Source: Hyphomicrobium_A sp964620915
Lineage (GTDB): Bacteria; Pseudomonadota; Alphaproteobacteria; Rhizobiales; Hyphomicrobiaceae
Reading direction: 5' to 3'
Length of the DNA: 64,000 bases
Assembly (NCBI GenBank): GCA_964620915.1
Contig: CAZUKP010000005.1
Location: forward strand, 1 to 64,000
Shown here one piece after another: positions 1 to 8,297 of the stretch. A program made the position numbers and the translations under genes. Numbering within the stretch: the first letter of the stretch is position 1; each line of letters opens with the position of its first letter. The notes below the pieces were generated by a model. The model searched no databases. It saw only the letters and a list, made by a program, of their open reading frames with translations, and was not told the DNA's origin.

Positions 1-30
1 CACGTGCTCTACCAACTGAGCTACCTGGGC
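1..30 (-). tRNA. tRNA, 5' part only (probably tRNA-Phe)
   Basis: The minus strand from base 30 begins with GCCCAGG, then a D-arm (GCTC-AGTTGGTA-GAGC) and the start of an anticodon stem (CGTG), and is cut by the window edge. The acceptor and D-arm fit alphaproteobacterial tRNA-Phe, and a tRNA next to yacG is common in Rhizobiales. The anticodon is outside the window, so the amino acid is inference. Confidence 0.6.
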
Positions 31-137
31 TTGGGGCTTCGCGAACGACCTGTCCGCCGGAGCCCGGCACTTATAGAGACGGGCCCGGGCCGTGTCCAGC
101 ATCCCGCAATCTCCAATTTCAACAGGGCGGCGGCGCG

Positions 138-389
138 CTAATCCCCTTGTTCTTCGTGCTCGGAACCAATGCGATCCGGCACACTCTGCCGAGCGGCGGC
201 ATCCTCACCATCTTCGTCAGCGTCCGCCTGACCGCCTGGAATCGCATAGCCGTCGCCCAACCAACGGGACAGGTCAACATCCCGGCACCGCTGCGAACAA
301 AACGGGCGGTAGGCCATATCTGTGGGGCTGCGGCAAATCGGGCAGCGGCCCTGAACCAGCCTCTCCGTTTGTGGGTCTTTGTTTGCCAT
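138..389 (-). CDS. yacG: DNA gyrase inhibitor YacG, zinc-binding
   Basis: A protein of 83 residues starting at the ATG at 389. A zinc finger opens the protein (CPIC, then FCSQRC), followed by the family pattern DLSRWLGDGYAIPG, and the C-terminal third is acidic. YacG proteins bind zinc and are reported to bind GyrB and inhibit gyrase. The start 20 bases after the maf stop suggests co-transcription with maf. An in-frame ATG at 443 would lie inside maf and is less likely. Confidence 0.9.
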   Translation of the reverse strand: MANKDPQTERLVQGRCPICRSPTDMAYRPFCSQRCRDVDLSRWLGDGYAIPGGQADADEDGEDAAARQSVPDRIGSEHEEQGD

Positions 390-409
390 CAGTCTTATAT
401 AGATGGACC

Positions 410-1153
410 TCAACTCTGGTCGAGTTCGGCTGCGCGAATCCACGCAAAGTGAATGGGAAAGCCCTCACCAACGAGCATCGTCACAACTTCGGTGAGCGGT
501 AGACCGACGACGCTCGTGTAAGATCCAACGAGCCTCTGCACGAAACAGCCCGCGAGTCCCTGGATTGCATAGCCGCCGGCTTTGCCCCGCCACTCTCGAG
601 ACGCGATGTAAGCTTCAATTTCTTCGCGCGCGAGGTGTTTGAAGCGCACGCGCGTGTCGACAATTTTCTGACGCACGCGATCGTCGGGTGTGATCAGGCA
701 GATACTCGTCAGGACACGGTGCGATCGACCCGATAGACGTTGAAGAGATGCCGCCGCCTCCTCGATGTTCGAGGGCTTCATTAAGATCCGCCGCCCCACG
801 GTCACGGCCGTGTCGGCCGCCAGGACGTAGGCCGCCGCTATGTCCTTGTCATTAGCGATTTGATCTCTCGCGGCTTCGGCCTTGGCGCGCGCAATTCGGG
901 AGACATAGCCACGTGGCATCTCACCACGGCGGGCAGATTCGTCGATCGAGGCCGGCCGCAAGGCGTCCGGCCTGATGCCGACCTGGTCAAGTAGCATGAG
1001 CCGGCGCGGACTGGCGCTGGCCAAGACGAGTGTTGGCCGCGCCGCCCCTTCCTTCTGCCCGGCATTCAGCCTGGCAAGCTCACGCCGCAACGTTTCCCGG
1101 CGCGGTCGGTCCGTCCGGCTGAGCCCGGTCAGAAATGCGGCCTTGGTGGTCAT
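410..1153 (-). CDS. maf: Maf-family nucleotide pyrophosphatase
   Basis: A product of 247 residues from the ATG at 1153. The Maf signature LVLASASPRRLMLLDQVGI follows an N-terminal extension of about 45 residues, so the protein is longer than the usual 200. Further family blocks are the aspartate in VLAADTAVTV, the KPSN-containing loop and the C-terminal GGYAIQGLAG segment. Maf proteins hydrolyse non-canonical or standard nucleoside triphosphates to the monophosphate and pyrophosphate and act in the cytoplasm. It lies directly upstream of yacG. In relatives infA precedes maf; here a divergent regulator gene does. The exact start is uncertain because of the extension. Confidence 0.9.
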   Translation of the reverse strand: MTTKAAFLTGLSRTDRPRRETLRRELARLNAGQKEGAARPTLVLASASPRRLMLLDQVGIRPDALRPASIDESARRGEMPRGYVSRIARAKAEAARDQIANDKDIAAAYVLAADTAVTVGRRILMKPSNIEEAAASLQRLSGRSHRVLTSICLITPDDRVRQKIVDTRVRFKHLAREEIEAYIASREWRGKAGGYAIQGLAGCFVQRLVGSYTSVVGLPLTEVVTMLVGEGFPIHFAWIRAAELDQS

Positions 1154-1462
1154 GAGGGCATCACCTCGGGGCTGGAACGGCAGACTATTCCGCTTCGATA
1201 GGGCCAGAACATCGTCGCGCTGACGCTGATCGGGCGTGTTTTCGGGTTCATGATCTGGCGGCGTGGAACGGCGAAGGTATGACGAAAGACGACCTCTCGA
1301 CGCGAAATTGTTGTGCTGCTCATGCGTAGGGAAAGCAATACCCGGGCCGGGTGGGACAATGCAAAGGTGGACTTTGAAAAGCAAGTGCCCAATCGACCAT
1401 TGCGGCGAACGGCATTTATCGGGCAAAAGGACGAAAGCAACAGCGTTTTGCAGGGCAACTCC
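1154..1462. promoter_or_regulatory. Divergent intergenic region, maf / Crp-type regulator
   Basis: 309 bases separate the start of maf (minus) from the start of the Crp-family gene (plus). No coding sequence resembling infA or another small gene can be read on either strand, so the stretch probably carries back-to-back promoters. I could not define -35/-10 boxes with confidence. Confidence 0.4.
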
Positions 1463-2161
1463 ATGGCGGCAAAGACTTTCGTCCTCGAACTCCTTGGCAG
1501 GACACCGCTTTTCGGCACACTCGACGAGTCGGATCTCCATGCGGTGGCCGATGAGATGCGTGAAGTCTCGTTTACCCCAAGCCAGGTCATTTTCGCGCGG
1601 GGCGATTCAGGCCGCGAGATCTTCCTGGTCGTCGACGGCCGGGTGCGCCTTTCCGTGCTGACGGCGGAGGGCCGCGAGCTCTCCTTTGCGCATGCCGAGG
1701 CGGGCTCGATCTTTGGCGAGATCGCCATGTTGGACGGGGGCACACGCACGGCCGATGCCACTGCCGTCAATAAGGTCAGCGCACTCAGCTTGTCCAAACC
1801 CTCGTTCAACCGGCTCATGGAGTCGCGCCCTGTGGTCGCGGAGGCCGCCATGCGGTTCCTGTGCTCGCGCCTACGCGAGGCCGATCAGCAGCTCGAGGCC
1901 ATCGCGCTCTATCCGATCGAGGGACGCCTCGCCCGTTTCTTTCTTGCCGCAGCGCGCCAGAAGGCCCCAGACGTCGAGGAAGGCCGCGTGACAATCGAGC
2001 TTCCAATGTCGCAAAGCGAGCTAGCCCTGCTCATTGGCGCAAGCCGGCCCAAGGTCAACACGGCGCTGTCGCTACTAGAAGCGAGCGGCGCGCTCGAGCG
2101 GAGCGGAAACCGTGTCACCTGCGACTTGGATGAGTTGCAGATGATCGCTGGGACAGTGTAA
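1463..2161 (+). CDS. Crp/Fnr-family transcriptional regulator
   Basis: A 232-residue protein starting MAAKTFVLELLG. Residues 10-125 form a cyclic-nucleotide-binding beta-roll with the pocket signature FGEIAMLDGGTRTADATA, including the Glu and Arg that contact the phosphate and sugar of cAMP in CRP. A dimerisation helix follows, then a Crp-type winged helix (MSQSELALLIGASRPKVNTA) near residues 175-205. There are no Fnr-type cysteines. A class III adenylate cyclase starts 77 bases downstream on the same strand, so cAMP is the natural ligand guess. An upstream in-frame start at 1313 exists, but the extension looks non-coding. Confidence 0.88.
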   Translation: MAAKTFVLELLGRTPLFGTLDESDLHAVADEMREVSFTPSQVIFARGDSGREIFLVVDGRVRLSVLTAEGRELSFAHAEAGSIFGEIAMLDGGTRTADATAVNKVSALSLSKPSFNRLMESRPVVAEAAMRFLCSRLREADQQLEAIALYPIEGRLARFFLAAARQKAPDVEEGRVTIELPMSQSELALLIGASRPKVNTALSLLEASGALERSGNRVTCDLDELQMIAGTV

Positions 2162-2238
2162 GCGCCGAAATCGCGCACATCGCAATCTGGTGCGTTGGGG
2201 GATAGAATCGGAACACCATTCCCAGCTTGTGGTCTGTG

Positions 2239-3570
2239 ATGCGCGCCATTCCCGAAATGCCATTCTGGCCGTTCTTGAAGACCCTCAGAACCGAGTTCGG
2301 CACGCGGCTGCGCGTGCTTTTGCACAAGCCGCCCGTTCGCCGTGCGCGCGCCATTCTGCGCAAGTTGGCCGAAGCGGGTACCGCACGCTACCCGCCCGAC
2401 ACGAGTCGGCGGCTGAAGATCCTCAACATGATCGCCTACCTGATCGCGGCGACGACGTTGATCTATGCCATTCAACAAACCGTCCAGGACTTCGAAACGT
2501 ATGCGCCGATGATCCTTCTCAATCTGGTGCTGGTCGCAACGGTACTCTTGGTGCCGTTTGCCCATCGCATCAACGAGATTGCGGGTGGACTGCTCATTGT
2601 CGGCGCCGAGTACGTGGCCCTAGTGGGCTTCGGCGACTTTTTCAGCCGCGAAGCCGGCACACAGCTTCAGTACATTGTCGTTGCCGCCGCTGCCTTCGTG
2701 ATCTTCGGTTTGAAGCGAATTTGGCTGATCATTGGAATCGTCATCGCCGGCTTAATCCTGCACTTGTGTGTCTGGTTCTGGTTTCCCGCAGAAGGGCGCG
2801 TTGCTCCGCACGAGCAACCGGTCGCCGACTCCCTTTACATCCAGGCCGCAGTTACGACCTTCCTCCTGATTGCAGCGTCTGTCTGGTACGCCTTCAGCCT
2901 CGTCGAGCGCGCCAAGGCCGAAACCGACGCCGTCCTGCGCAACACACTTCCCGACGCAATCGTGGAACGTCTGAAGGCAAAGCCCGGTGCCGCAATCGCA
3001 GACAGTATTGATGACGCGTCGATCATGTTTTCTGATATCACGGGCTTCGTCTCTCTCGCGCGCGGCCTGGGAGCGGTGGAGACCGTCGACCTATTAAGTC
3101 GCATCGTTTCAGAGTTCGATGCACTTGCCGCGCGCCACGGTGTCGAGAAGATCAAAACAATTGGTGACGCGTACATGGTTGTTGCGGGACTACCCGAACC
3201 AGTGCCAGATCATACGGCCCGATTGGCGCGCATGGGCCTCGACATGCTCGATTGTATTGCGCGGCTGCGTGTGGAAACGGGACACAACATCAACATTCGC
3301 GTCGGGCTCGCATCAGGTCCCGTGACGGCGGGCGTCATTGGCACGCGAAAGTTCAGTTATGATGTTTGGGGCGACCCAGTGAACCTTGCCAGCCGGTTGG
3401 AGGGCTTTGCCACACCTGGCAGGATACTGGTTTGCCCGCACTGTCACGAGAATCTTGCTGATACGTTCGAGCTTGAGGCACGAGACCCGATTGAGATTAA
3501 AGGCATCGGTGCACAGGAGACTTGGTACCTGGTGGGCGAGCTCCATGCACCGCCTCGAAAGGCAGCCTAG
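2239..3570 (+). CDS. Membrane-bound class III adenylate/guanylate cyclase
   Basis: A 443-residue protein from ATG 2239 (a TTG at 2227 is a possible alternative). The N-terminal half has six predicted membrane helices (for example IIGIVIAGLILHLCVWFW). A short linker leads to a class III cyclase domain from about residue 255. The first metal Asp is in MFSDITGFVSLA and the purine-specifying Lys in KIKTIGDAYMVV. The second metal Asp is in the YDVWGDPVNLASR block, which also carries the transition-state Asn and Arg. This K/D pair suggests ATP as substrate. It follows the Crp-family gene and probably forms a cAMP signalling pair with it. Its end is 8 bases from the convergent LMW-phosphatase gene. 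Confidence 0.9.
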   Translation: MRAIPEMPFWPFLKTLRTEFGTRLRVLLHKPPVRRARAILRKLAEAGTARYPPDTSRRLKILNMIAYLIAATTLIYAIQQTVQDFETYAPMILLNLVLVATVLLVPFAHRINEIAGGLLIVGAEYVALVGFGDFFSREAGTQLQYIVVAAAAFVIFGLKRIWLIIGIVIAGLILHLCVWFWFPAEGRVAPHEQPVADSLYIQAAVTTFLLIAASVWYAFSLVERAKAETDAVLRNTLPDAIVERLKAKPGAAIADSIDDASIMFSDITGFVSLARGLGAVETVDLLSRIVSEFDALAARHGVEKIKTIGDAYMVVAGLPEPVPDHTARLARMGLDMLDCIARLRVETGHNINIRVGLASGPVTAGVIGTRKFSYDVWGDPVNLASRLEGFATPGRILVCPHCHENLADTFELEARDPIEIKGIGAQETWYLVGELHAPPRKAA

Positions 3571-3578
3571 GCGCCACG

Positions 3579-4094
3579 TCACACAGTCGGACCGCCTTCG
3601 AAGCCAAACCGGTGCTTGATCTTGTCGAAGAGTTGATCGCGGAGACCGCGATAACGATCCAGAACCTGTTCGCGCGTTCCCTCATCGGCCATGGCCGTTA
3701 CATCAATTGTTGCCCAATACTCCACCTCAACGGCCATTGTGCGGGTGAGCTCGAGCGCCTGGTGGTGCGCCTCGGGCGACAGCGTGACGATCAGATCGAA
3801 AGAGGTGTCGTGCAGATCCACAAGTGTGTGGGGATGATGTTGTGAAACGTCGATGCCGATTTCATCCATGACGACATTGACGAAGGGGTCTGGACTGCCC
3901 GCCCGAACACCCGCCGACTCCACATAACAGCGGTTGGCCGCAAGATGGCGAAGGATGGCGGCGCACATTACGGAGCGCACCGCATTCATACTGCAAGCGA
4001 ACAGTACAGCGCCGGGCAAATCGTAACGCGATGCCTCGGCCCCCGGTGGCGTGAGATCATCTGCCTGGTTGGCGCGCGCGCCCTCCCCAGACAT
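3579..4094 (-). CDS. Low-molecular-weight protein-tyrosine phosphatase family protein
   Basis: The 171-residue product has a P-loop, CSMNAVRS (residues 34-41), matching the C-x5-R-[ST] signature of LMW phosphatases and arsenate-reductase-like proteins. The family usually reads C-x-G-N-x-C-R-S; here Gly is Met and the second Cys is Val, so substrate or regulation may differ. An aspartate in WATIDVTAM near residue 131 could be the general acid. The gene is 5 bases downstream of the UPF0262 gene, in the conserved hisD-UPF0262-phosphatase order of Rhizobiales. Members are often annotated as arsenate reductase, but there is no arsenic context here. Confidence 0.85.
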   Translation of the reverse strand: MSGEGARANQADDLTPPGAEASRYDLPGAVLFACSMNAVRSVMCAAILRHLAANRCYVESAGVRAGSPDPFVNVVMDEIGIDVSQHHPHTLVDLHDTSFDLIVTLSPEAHHQALELTRTMAVEVEYWATIDVTAMADEGTREQVLDRYRGLRDQLFDKIKHRFGFEGGPTV

Positions 4095-4099
4095 GGCCG

Positions 4100-4597
4100 C
4101 TAGCCCTTCCAGTGAAGCGCACAGATCAGTGTGAACAGCCTCCTGGCCGTCGCCATGTCTACGTTAACTTTTCCCGTAAGCCGCTCGAGCAGCGTTCGAC
4201 TTCCATCGTCGTGCAGGCCGCGCCGACCCATATCAATCGCTTGAATGCGAGAGGGCGGTGCCGAGCGGATTGCTTCGTAGTAGCTCTCGCAGACCATAAA
4301 GTAGTCCTTCATGATGCGCCGAAAGGGGGTGAGTGACAGCATGTGCGTGACGAGCGTGTCTCCGGCCTCATCGCCGACGGTCAAAACCAATCTGTCCTCG
4401 ACGATTGCAATATTCAGTGTGTAGGGCCCCGCGTCGTGGCCCTCGAGGGCAAACGAGTTCTCCTCGAGGATGTCAAAGATTGCCACTTCGCGCTCGTGTT
4501 CGATATTGGTGTTCGACGTCGCGGTAGAGCGCTCGTCGAGCGAGATGCCCACGAGGCGTGCCTTGTCCTCCGCAGTCTTCTTGCCTGTTTCGCTCAT
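4100..4597 (-). CDS. UPF0262 family protein
   Basis: 165 residues with family blocks RLVGISLDERSTATSNTNIE, EREVAIFDILEENSF and LVLTVGDEAGDTLVTHMLSL. UPF0262 is a conserved alphaproteobacterial family of unknown function that occurs next to hisD. The start ATG overlaps the hisD stop (ATGA), indicating translational coupling. No membrane segment or catalytic motif is visible. The recognition rests on sequence pattern and gene order. Confidence 0.88.
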   Translation of the reverse strand: MSETGKKTAEDKARLVGISLDERSTATSNTNIEHEREVAIFDILEENSFALEGHDAGPYTLNIAIVEDRLVLTVGDEAGDTLVTHMLSLTPFRRIMKDYFMVCESYYEAIRSAPPSRIQAIDMGRRGLHDDGSRTLLERLTGKVNVDMATARRLFTLICALHWKG

Positions 4598-5904
4598 GTC
4601 GTCCGCGGGCGCCCTGCCCCGATCCGAATTTCAACTGAACGTCGGTGAGCCTCCAGGCCTTCCGCGCGTGCGAGTGCCATCGCTGCCGGAGCAAGTGCGG
4701 CAAGCGCAGCACCATCGAGCTTCAACAGCGATGTGCGCTTCATGAAGTCAAGCACGCCCAAGCCGGATGAGAAACGGGCACTGCGGGCCGTTGGCAAAAC
4801 GTGGTTGGAGCCAGCCACATAATCACCAATCATTTCCGGCGTCTCGTTGCCAATGAAGATTGCCCCTGCATTGCGGATCTTCTCGGCCAGTTCCTCGGCG
4901 TCTTGGGTTGCGATTTCCAGATGCTCGGCGGCGATGCGGTCGGCGAGGACTGGGGCTTCATTGAGGGAATCAAGCTCGATGACCGCGCCGAACACGTTCC
5001 AGCTCTCGCCTGCGATGTTGCCGCGCGGGAGCTGCGCCAATTGTTCCTCGACTGCCCTCTCGACAGCGCGCGCGAATGCCGGATCGTCGGTCATGAGGAT
5101 CGCTTGGGCGGCCGTGTCGTGCTCTGCCTGCGCGAGGAGATCGGCTGCAATCCATTCTGGATTGTTGTGTTTGTCGGCAATGATCAGCACTTCCGAAGGA
5201 CCGGCAATGCTATCGATACCCACGGTGCCAAACACGAGACGCTTTGCTGCTGCGACGTAGGCGTTGCCAGGCCCAACAATCTTAACCACCGGGGCGATCG
5301 TTTCGGTGCCGTAGGCAAGCGCTGCCACGGACTGTGCACCACCTACGCGATAGATCTCCTCCACACCGACAAGGTGCGCCGCAGCCAGTACGAGCGGGTT
5401 GAGCTCACCCCGAGGTGACGGCACCACCATGACAAGGCGTGGCACGCCGGCCACCTTGGCGGGTATTGCATTCATGAGGACTGAGCTTGGGTAAGAGGCC
5501 AAACCGCCCGGCACATAAAGTCCAGCCGACTCGACTGCGGACCAGCGCCAACCGAGCTCGACACCCACCGTATCGGTGTAGCGCTCATTGACGGGACGCT
5601 GGCGTTCATGATGCTCGGTGATGCGATCGCTGGCCAACCTGAGGGCGGCAAGTGTTTCCTCCTCGCATTCGCCAACCGCAGCAGAGATCTCCTCAGCCGA
5701 CACGCGGAGCCCCAGCTTGTCGAGGTCAACGTGGTCAAATTTGCGCGACAGATCGATCAGTGCTGCATCTCCGCGTGCGCGGACATCGGCAATGATCTGC
5801 GAAACCGAAGCTTCGACATCAACGGAGGTTTCCCGCTTTTCGGTGAGGAATGTCCGAAAGGCGTCTTCAAAGCCGCTGTCCGCCGTCCGAAGCCGTTTTG
5901 GCAT
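4594..5904 (-). CDS. hisD: Histidinol dehydrogenase
   Basis: 436 residues, normal full length. It catalyses the last two steps of histidine synthesis, the NAD-dependent oxidation of L-histidinol to histidine. Visible signatures are the nucleotide-fold region AGLYVPGGLASYPSSVLM, the family block EIYRVGGAQSVAALAYGT, the SIAGPSEVLI segment, the zinc-site motif LLAQAEHD (Gln and His ligands), and the AAEHLEI and GSNHVLPT blocks with further ligand and catalytic His residues. It is the first gene of a tight run with UPF0262 and the phosphatase. DUF2948 lies 51 bases upstream in the same direction. Confidence 0.97.
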   Translation of the reverse strand: MPKRLRTADSGFEDAFRTFLTEKRETSVDVEASVSQIIADVRARGDAALIDLSRKFDHVDLDKLGLRVSAEEISAAVGECEEETLAALRLASDRITEHHERQRPVNERYTDTVGVELGWRWSAVESAGLYVPGGLASYPSSVLMNAIPAKVAGVPRLVMVVPSPRGELNPLVLAAAHLVGVEEIYRVGGAQSVAALAYGTETIAPVVKIVGPGNAYVAAAKRLVFGTVGIDSIAGPSEVLIIADKHNNPEWIAADLLAQAEHDTAAQAILMTDDPAFARAVERAVEEQLAQLPRGNIAGESWNVFGAVIELDSLNEAPVLADRIAAEHLEIATQDAEELAEKIRNAGAIFIGNETPEMIGDYVAGSNHVLPTARSARFSSGLGVLDFMKRTSLLKLDGAALAALAPAAMALARAEGLEAHRRSVEIRIGAGRPRTT

Positions 5905-5955
5905 ATGTCGCCCGGCCCTCAGTGGCCGTCTCCCTTATGAAGTTGAACGTTTGCT

Positions 5956-6411
5956 TCAGTTTGCGTCCGACGGCTCATCGCTCGCATGGGCCGGCTTGTG
6001 TCGTGTCTGCCATGCGGCACCAAGGTCGCGCATCTCTGCCTCGATACACTCGACCTCGAGCCGAATTGCTGCTCCACCAGCAAAGTGCAATGTAATGATT
6101 CCCTCCGGGTCCGCGTCCGGATCAAAACCGATAGCCAGCAAAGCCAACACGGCGTCCTTCTTGCTGAGGTCTATCCCGTGCGTCTTGGCACTTTTGACGC
6201 GCTCAAAGCGCAATCCGCAGCGCCGGCGTTCAAACGCGCCATCGCTCTTCTTCACAGCGCCTTCCCAATCGAAACGATTGGCAATTACCGCAAAACGCAT
6301 GTCGCTCTTCAAGTATGTCATCTCACCCACGCGCATCACAGCGTCCTGAAGGTGGCACGACAGCACATTGAGGTCTTCGGGATCGAGGGCGATCAACTTC
6401 AGGTCGTTCAC
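5956..6411 (-). CDS. DUF2948 family protein
   Basis: 151 residues starting at the GTG at 6411 (VNDLKLIALDPEDLNVLS). The N-terminal block and the HLQDAVMRVG and RFAVIANRFDW motifs are typical of DUF2948, a small alphaproteobacterial family of unknown function located between murA and hisD. An open frame continues upstream to 6657, but that extension has no family resemblance and runs through the promoter area. No signal peptide or membrane helix. It probably heads the hisD transcript here, since murA has been separated from it by about 6.7 kb. Confidence 0.85.
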   Translation of the reverse strand: MNDLKLIALDPEDLNVLSCHLQDAVMRVGEMTYLKSDMRFAVIANRFDWEGAVKKSDGAFERRRCGLRFERVKSAKTHGIDLSKKDAVLALLAIGFDPDADPEGIITLHFAGGAAIRLEVECIEAEMRDLGAAWQTRHKPAHASDEPSDAN

Positions 6412-6655
6412 GCGGGGAGCATCCCTGTTGGAGCTTCGACACTCACCAACGCGAGTGTCATTTATGGTTGGTCTTGTGATAACTGCGCCGGCCCACAGGC
6501 GCAACCGAGGGCCCTCTGGCGGTTTCCACACGTTTTGGAGGTTTAAATTGTCCTTCCTCGTTCTGCCTGTCGTAACCAATCCGCGCACTTTCCCGAATAA
6601 GGACGAGTCTGCCGCAATTGTCGGCGACACCAGATATGTGAGGCAGGAGGCCCCC

Positions 6656-6802
6656 ATGACAAGGATAACAGTGGCTCTGGTAACAATGCTCGTGCTCGCC
6701 GCGGCCAGCGTCGGCGCAATGGCTCAGGACAGAAAGTGCCCGAAGGGCAAAGTGCCCCATCCAAGCACTGGCAAATGCGTCGTGCCCGACGGCTCCCATT
6801 AA
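6656..6802 (+). CDS. Small secreted peptide with two cysteines
   Basis: 48 residues from ATG 6656, preceded by a clear ribosome-binding site (GGAGG at 6646-6650). A signal peptide (about residues 1-23, ending GAMA) is followed by a mature peptide of roughly 25 residues, QDRKCPKGKVPHPSTGKCVV and a short tail. The K-C-P-x-G and G-K-C pattern with two Cys could form one disulfide. I do not recognise a named family. Its 3' end overlaps the probable start of the downstream membrane glycosyltransferase in another frame, which suggests coupling. Small size keeps confidence moderate. Confidence 0.65.
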   Translation: MTRITVALVTMLVLAAASVGAMAQDRKCPKGKVPHPSTGKCVVPDGSH

Positions 6803-8286
6803 GGACCTTGTCCGCCTATCCAGATACTCTTGAGAGCACCCCATTTGATGAACCGGGCCAATACACTCTGCTCGGCGCAATCGGATGGGGCGCGCTCGGG
6901 GCACTTTTGCTCAGCTTTTCGGTCGCGCTGACGCTCCTGTCACCTGCCTTCGATACCGCCTACGAGATGATCGAAAGGCCCGTTCTCGTTCTCGTCGCCA
7001 TCCTCGTGCTGGGCGGGGTTATCTTCGCCCTCGTTCTACCGCCCCTTATTCGATCCTCCGACTGGGCCGGCGCTGGCACAAGCCGATCGAGAAGCCTTCT
7101 GGCTTGGATCATTGGCTGCGGCCTCATTGCCCGCCTCATCCTCTTCACAAGCACTCCAATGCTTGAGGATGACTACCAGCGCTACCTTTGGGATGGTGCA
7201 GTCACCGCACACGGGATCAACACCTATGCGATATCGCCACTCGACGCGCGCGAACGCGATCCAAGCTCCCAGCTTGGCCGGCTTGCCACAGAGGGCAGCG
7301 ATGTGGTCCGCCGCATCAACCACCCCCACCTAAAGACGCTGTATCCGCCGGTTGCGCAGACGGCGTTCGCAGCCGCCCACATATTGGCGCCTTGGAGCTT
7401 GACGTCTTGGCGCGCTGTCGTTTTGGCCTGCGACCTCGTTGTGCTGTTGCTAATCCTTTTGCTGCTGCACGAAACCGGTCGCTCCCTGCTCTGGTCGGCA
7501 CTCTATTGGTGGAACCCACTTGTTCTGAAAGAACTCTTCAACTCCGCTCATATGGAGGCCGTCGTGTTGACCTTCGTGTTGTTGGCTCTTCTGCTTGTGG
7601 TGCTGAAGCGGCCAATCGGCGCGGTCGTCAGTCTCGCACTCGCGGCGGGCGCGAAAATCTGGCCCATTCTTCTTTTGCCGCTCGCTTTGCGCACGCTGAC
7701 CAATGAGCCCCGCAAGCTGGTTATCGCCGTGTTCGTATTTTTCGGACTCCTTGGCGGTCTTGCCGCTCCCATGTTGCTTGGTGGTCTTGATGACACCTCA
7801 GGTCTAGCTGCCTACGCCGCGCGTTGGCAGACAAGCAGCGCGTTGTTTCCGATAGTTGAGCAATTGACCGGAGCTGTGCTCACTTGGCTACGGCTGCCCG
7901 AGGTCATCGGTCCTGGACTTGCAGCGCGCACCACACTCGCGATAGGTCTTGCTGCCTTTGCCGCACTGACATGCCGCAAACCAATCCGCAGTGCAAACGA
8001 CCTGATGGGACGAGCAAGTCTTGTGGTTGGAGCGCTCGTCCTCGTCGCACCCGCTCAGTTCCCCTGGTATGCAATCTGGTTTGCACCCTTCCTGGCCTTT
8101 CGGCCATGGGCCGGTTTTCTCGTTCTCACGGCAACGATGCCCCTCTATTACCTGTTCTTCTATTTCGCAGCGCACGAGCACGTGGACCTGTTCGAAAACG
8201 TGATCGTTTGGATCATTTGGGTTCCGGTCTGGGCCGCACTTCTCTTCGATGTGCTGCGCCAAAAAACCCCCACGCACTCCAGCTGA
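6775..8286 (+). CDS. Polytopic membrane glycosyltransferase (GT87/DUF2029-like)
   Basis: About 503 residues with roughly ten to twelve hydrophobic helices. The first extracytoplasmic loop after the second or third helix carries acidic LEDDYQRYLWDGAV, the kind of Asp-rich loop that binds polyprenyl-phosphate sugars in GT-C enzymes. A later block HPHLKTLYPPVAQTAF also resembles polyprenol-phosphate mannosyltransferases and related alphaproteobacterial proteins. The donor and acceptor sugar are not deducible. The next gene, 11 bases downstream, is a GT2 enzyme of the dolichyl/polyprenyl-phosphate sugar synthase type, which would supply a lipid-linked donor. The start at 6775 lies inside the preceding peptide gene and is uncertain. 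Confidence 0.75.
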   Translation: MRRARRLPLRTLSAYPDTLESTPFDEPGQYTLLGAIGWGALGALLLSFSVALTLLSPAFDTAYEMIERPVLVLVAILVLGGVIFALVLPPLIRSSDWAGAGTSRSRSLLAWIIGCGLIARLILFTSTPMLEDDYQRYLWDGAVTAHGINTYAISPLDARERDPSSQLGRLATEGSDVVRRINHPHLKTLYPPVAQTAFAAAHILAPWSLTSWRAVVLACDLVVLLLILLLLHETGRSLLWSALYWWNPLVLKELFNSAHMEAVVLTFVLLALLLVVLKRPIGAVVSLALAAGAKIWPILLLPLALRTLTNEPRKLVIAVFVFFGLLGGLAAPMLLGGLDDTSGLAAYAARWQTSSALFPIVEQLTGAVLTWLRLPEVIGPGLAARTTLAIGLAAFAALTCRKPIRSANDLMGRASLVVGALVLVAPAQFPWYAIWFAPFLAFRPWAGFLVLTATMPLYYLFFYFAAHEHVDLFENVIVWIIWVPVWAALLFDVLRQKTPTHSS

Positions 8287-8297
8287 CGAGGCATTCC

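Noticed and set aside
1150..1851. 233-residue minus-strand frame across the maf/Crp intergenic region, checked as a possible infA
   Set aside because: The translation has none of the infA sequence and is the mirror of the Crp-family gene.
4801..5418. 205-residue plus-strand frame opposite hisD
   Set aside because: Shadow of hisD with unusual composition and no start context.
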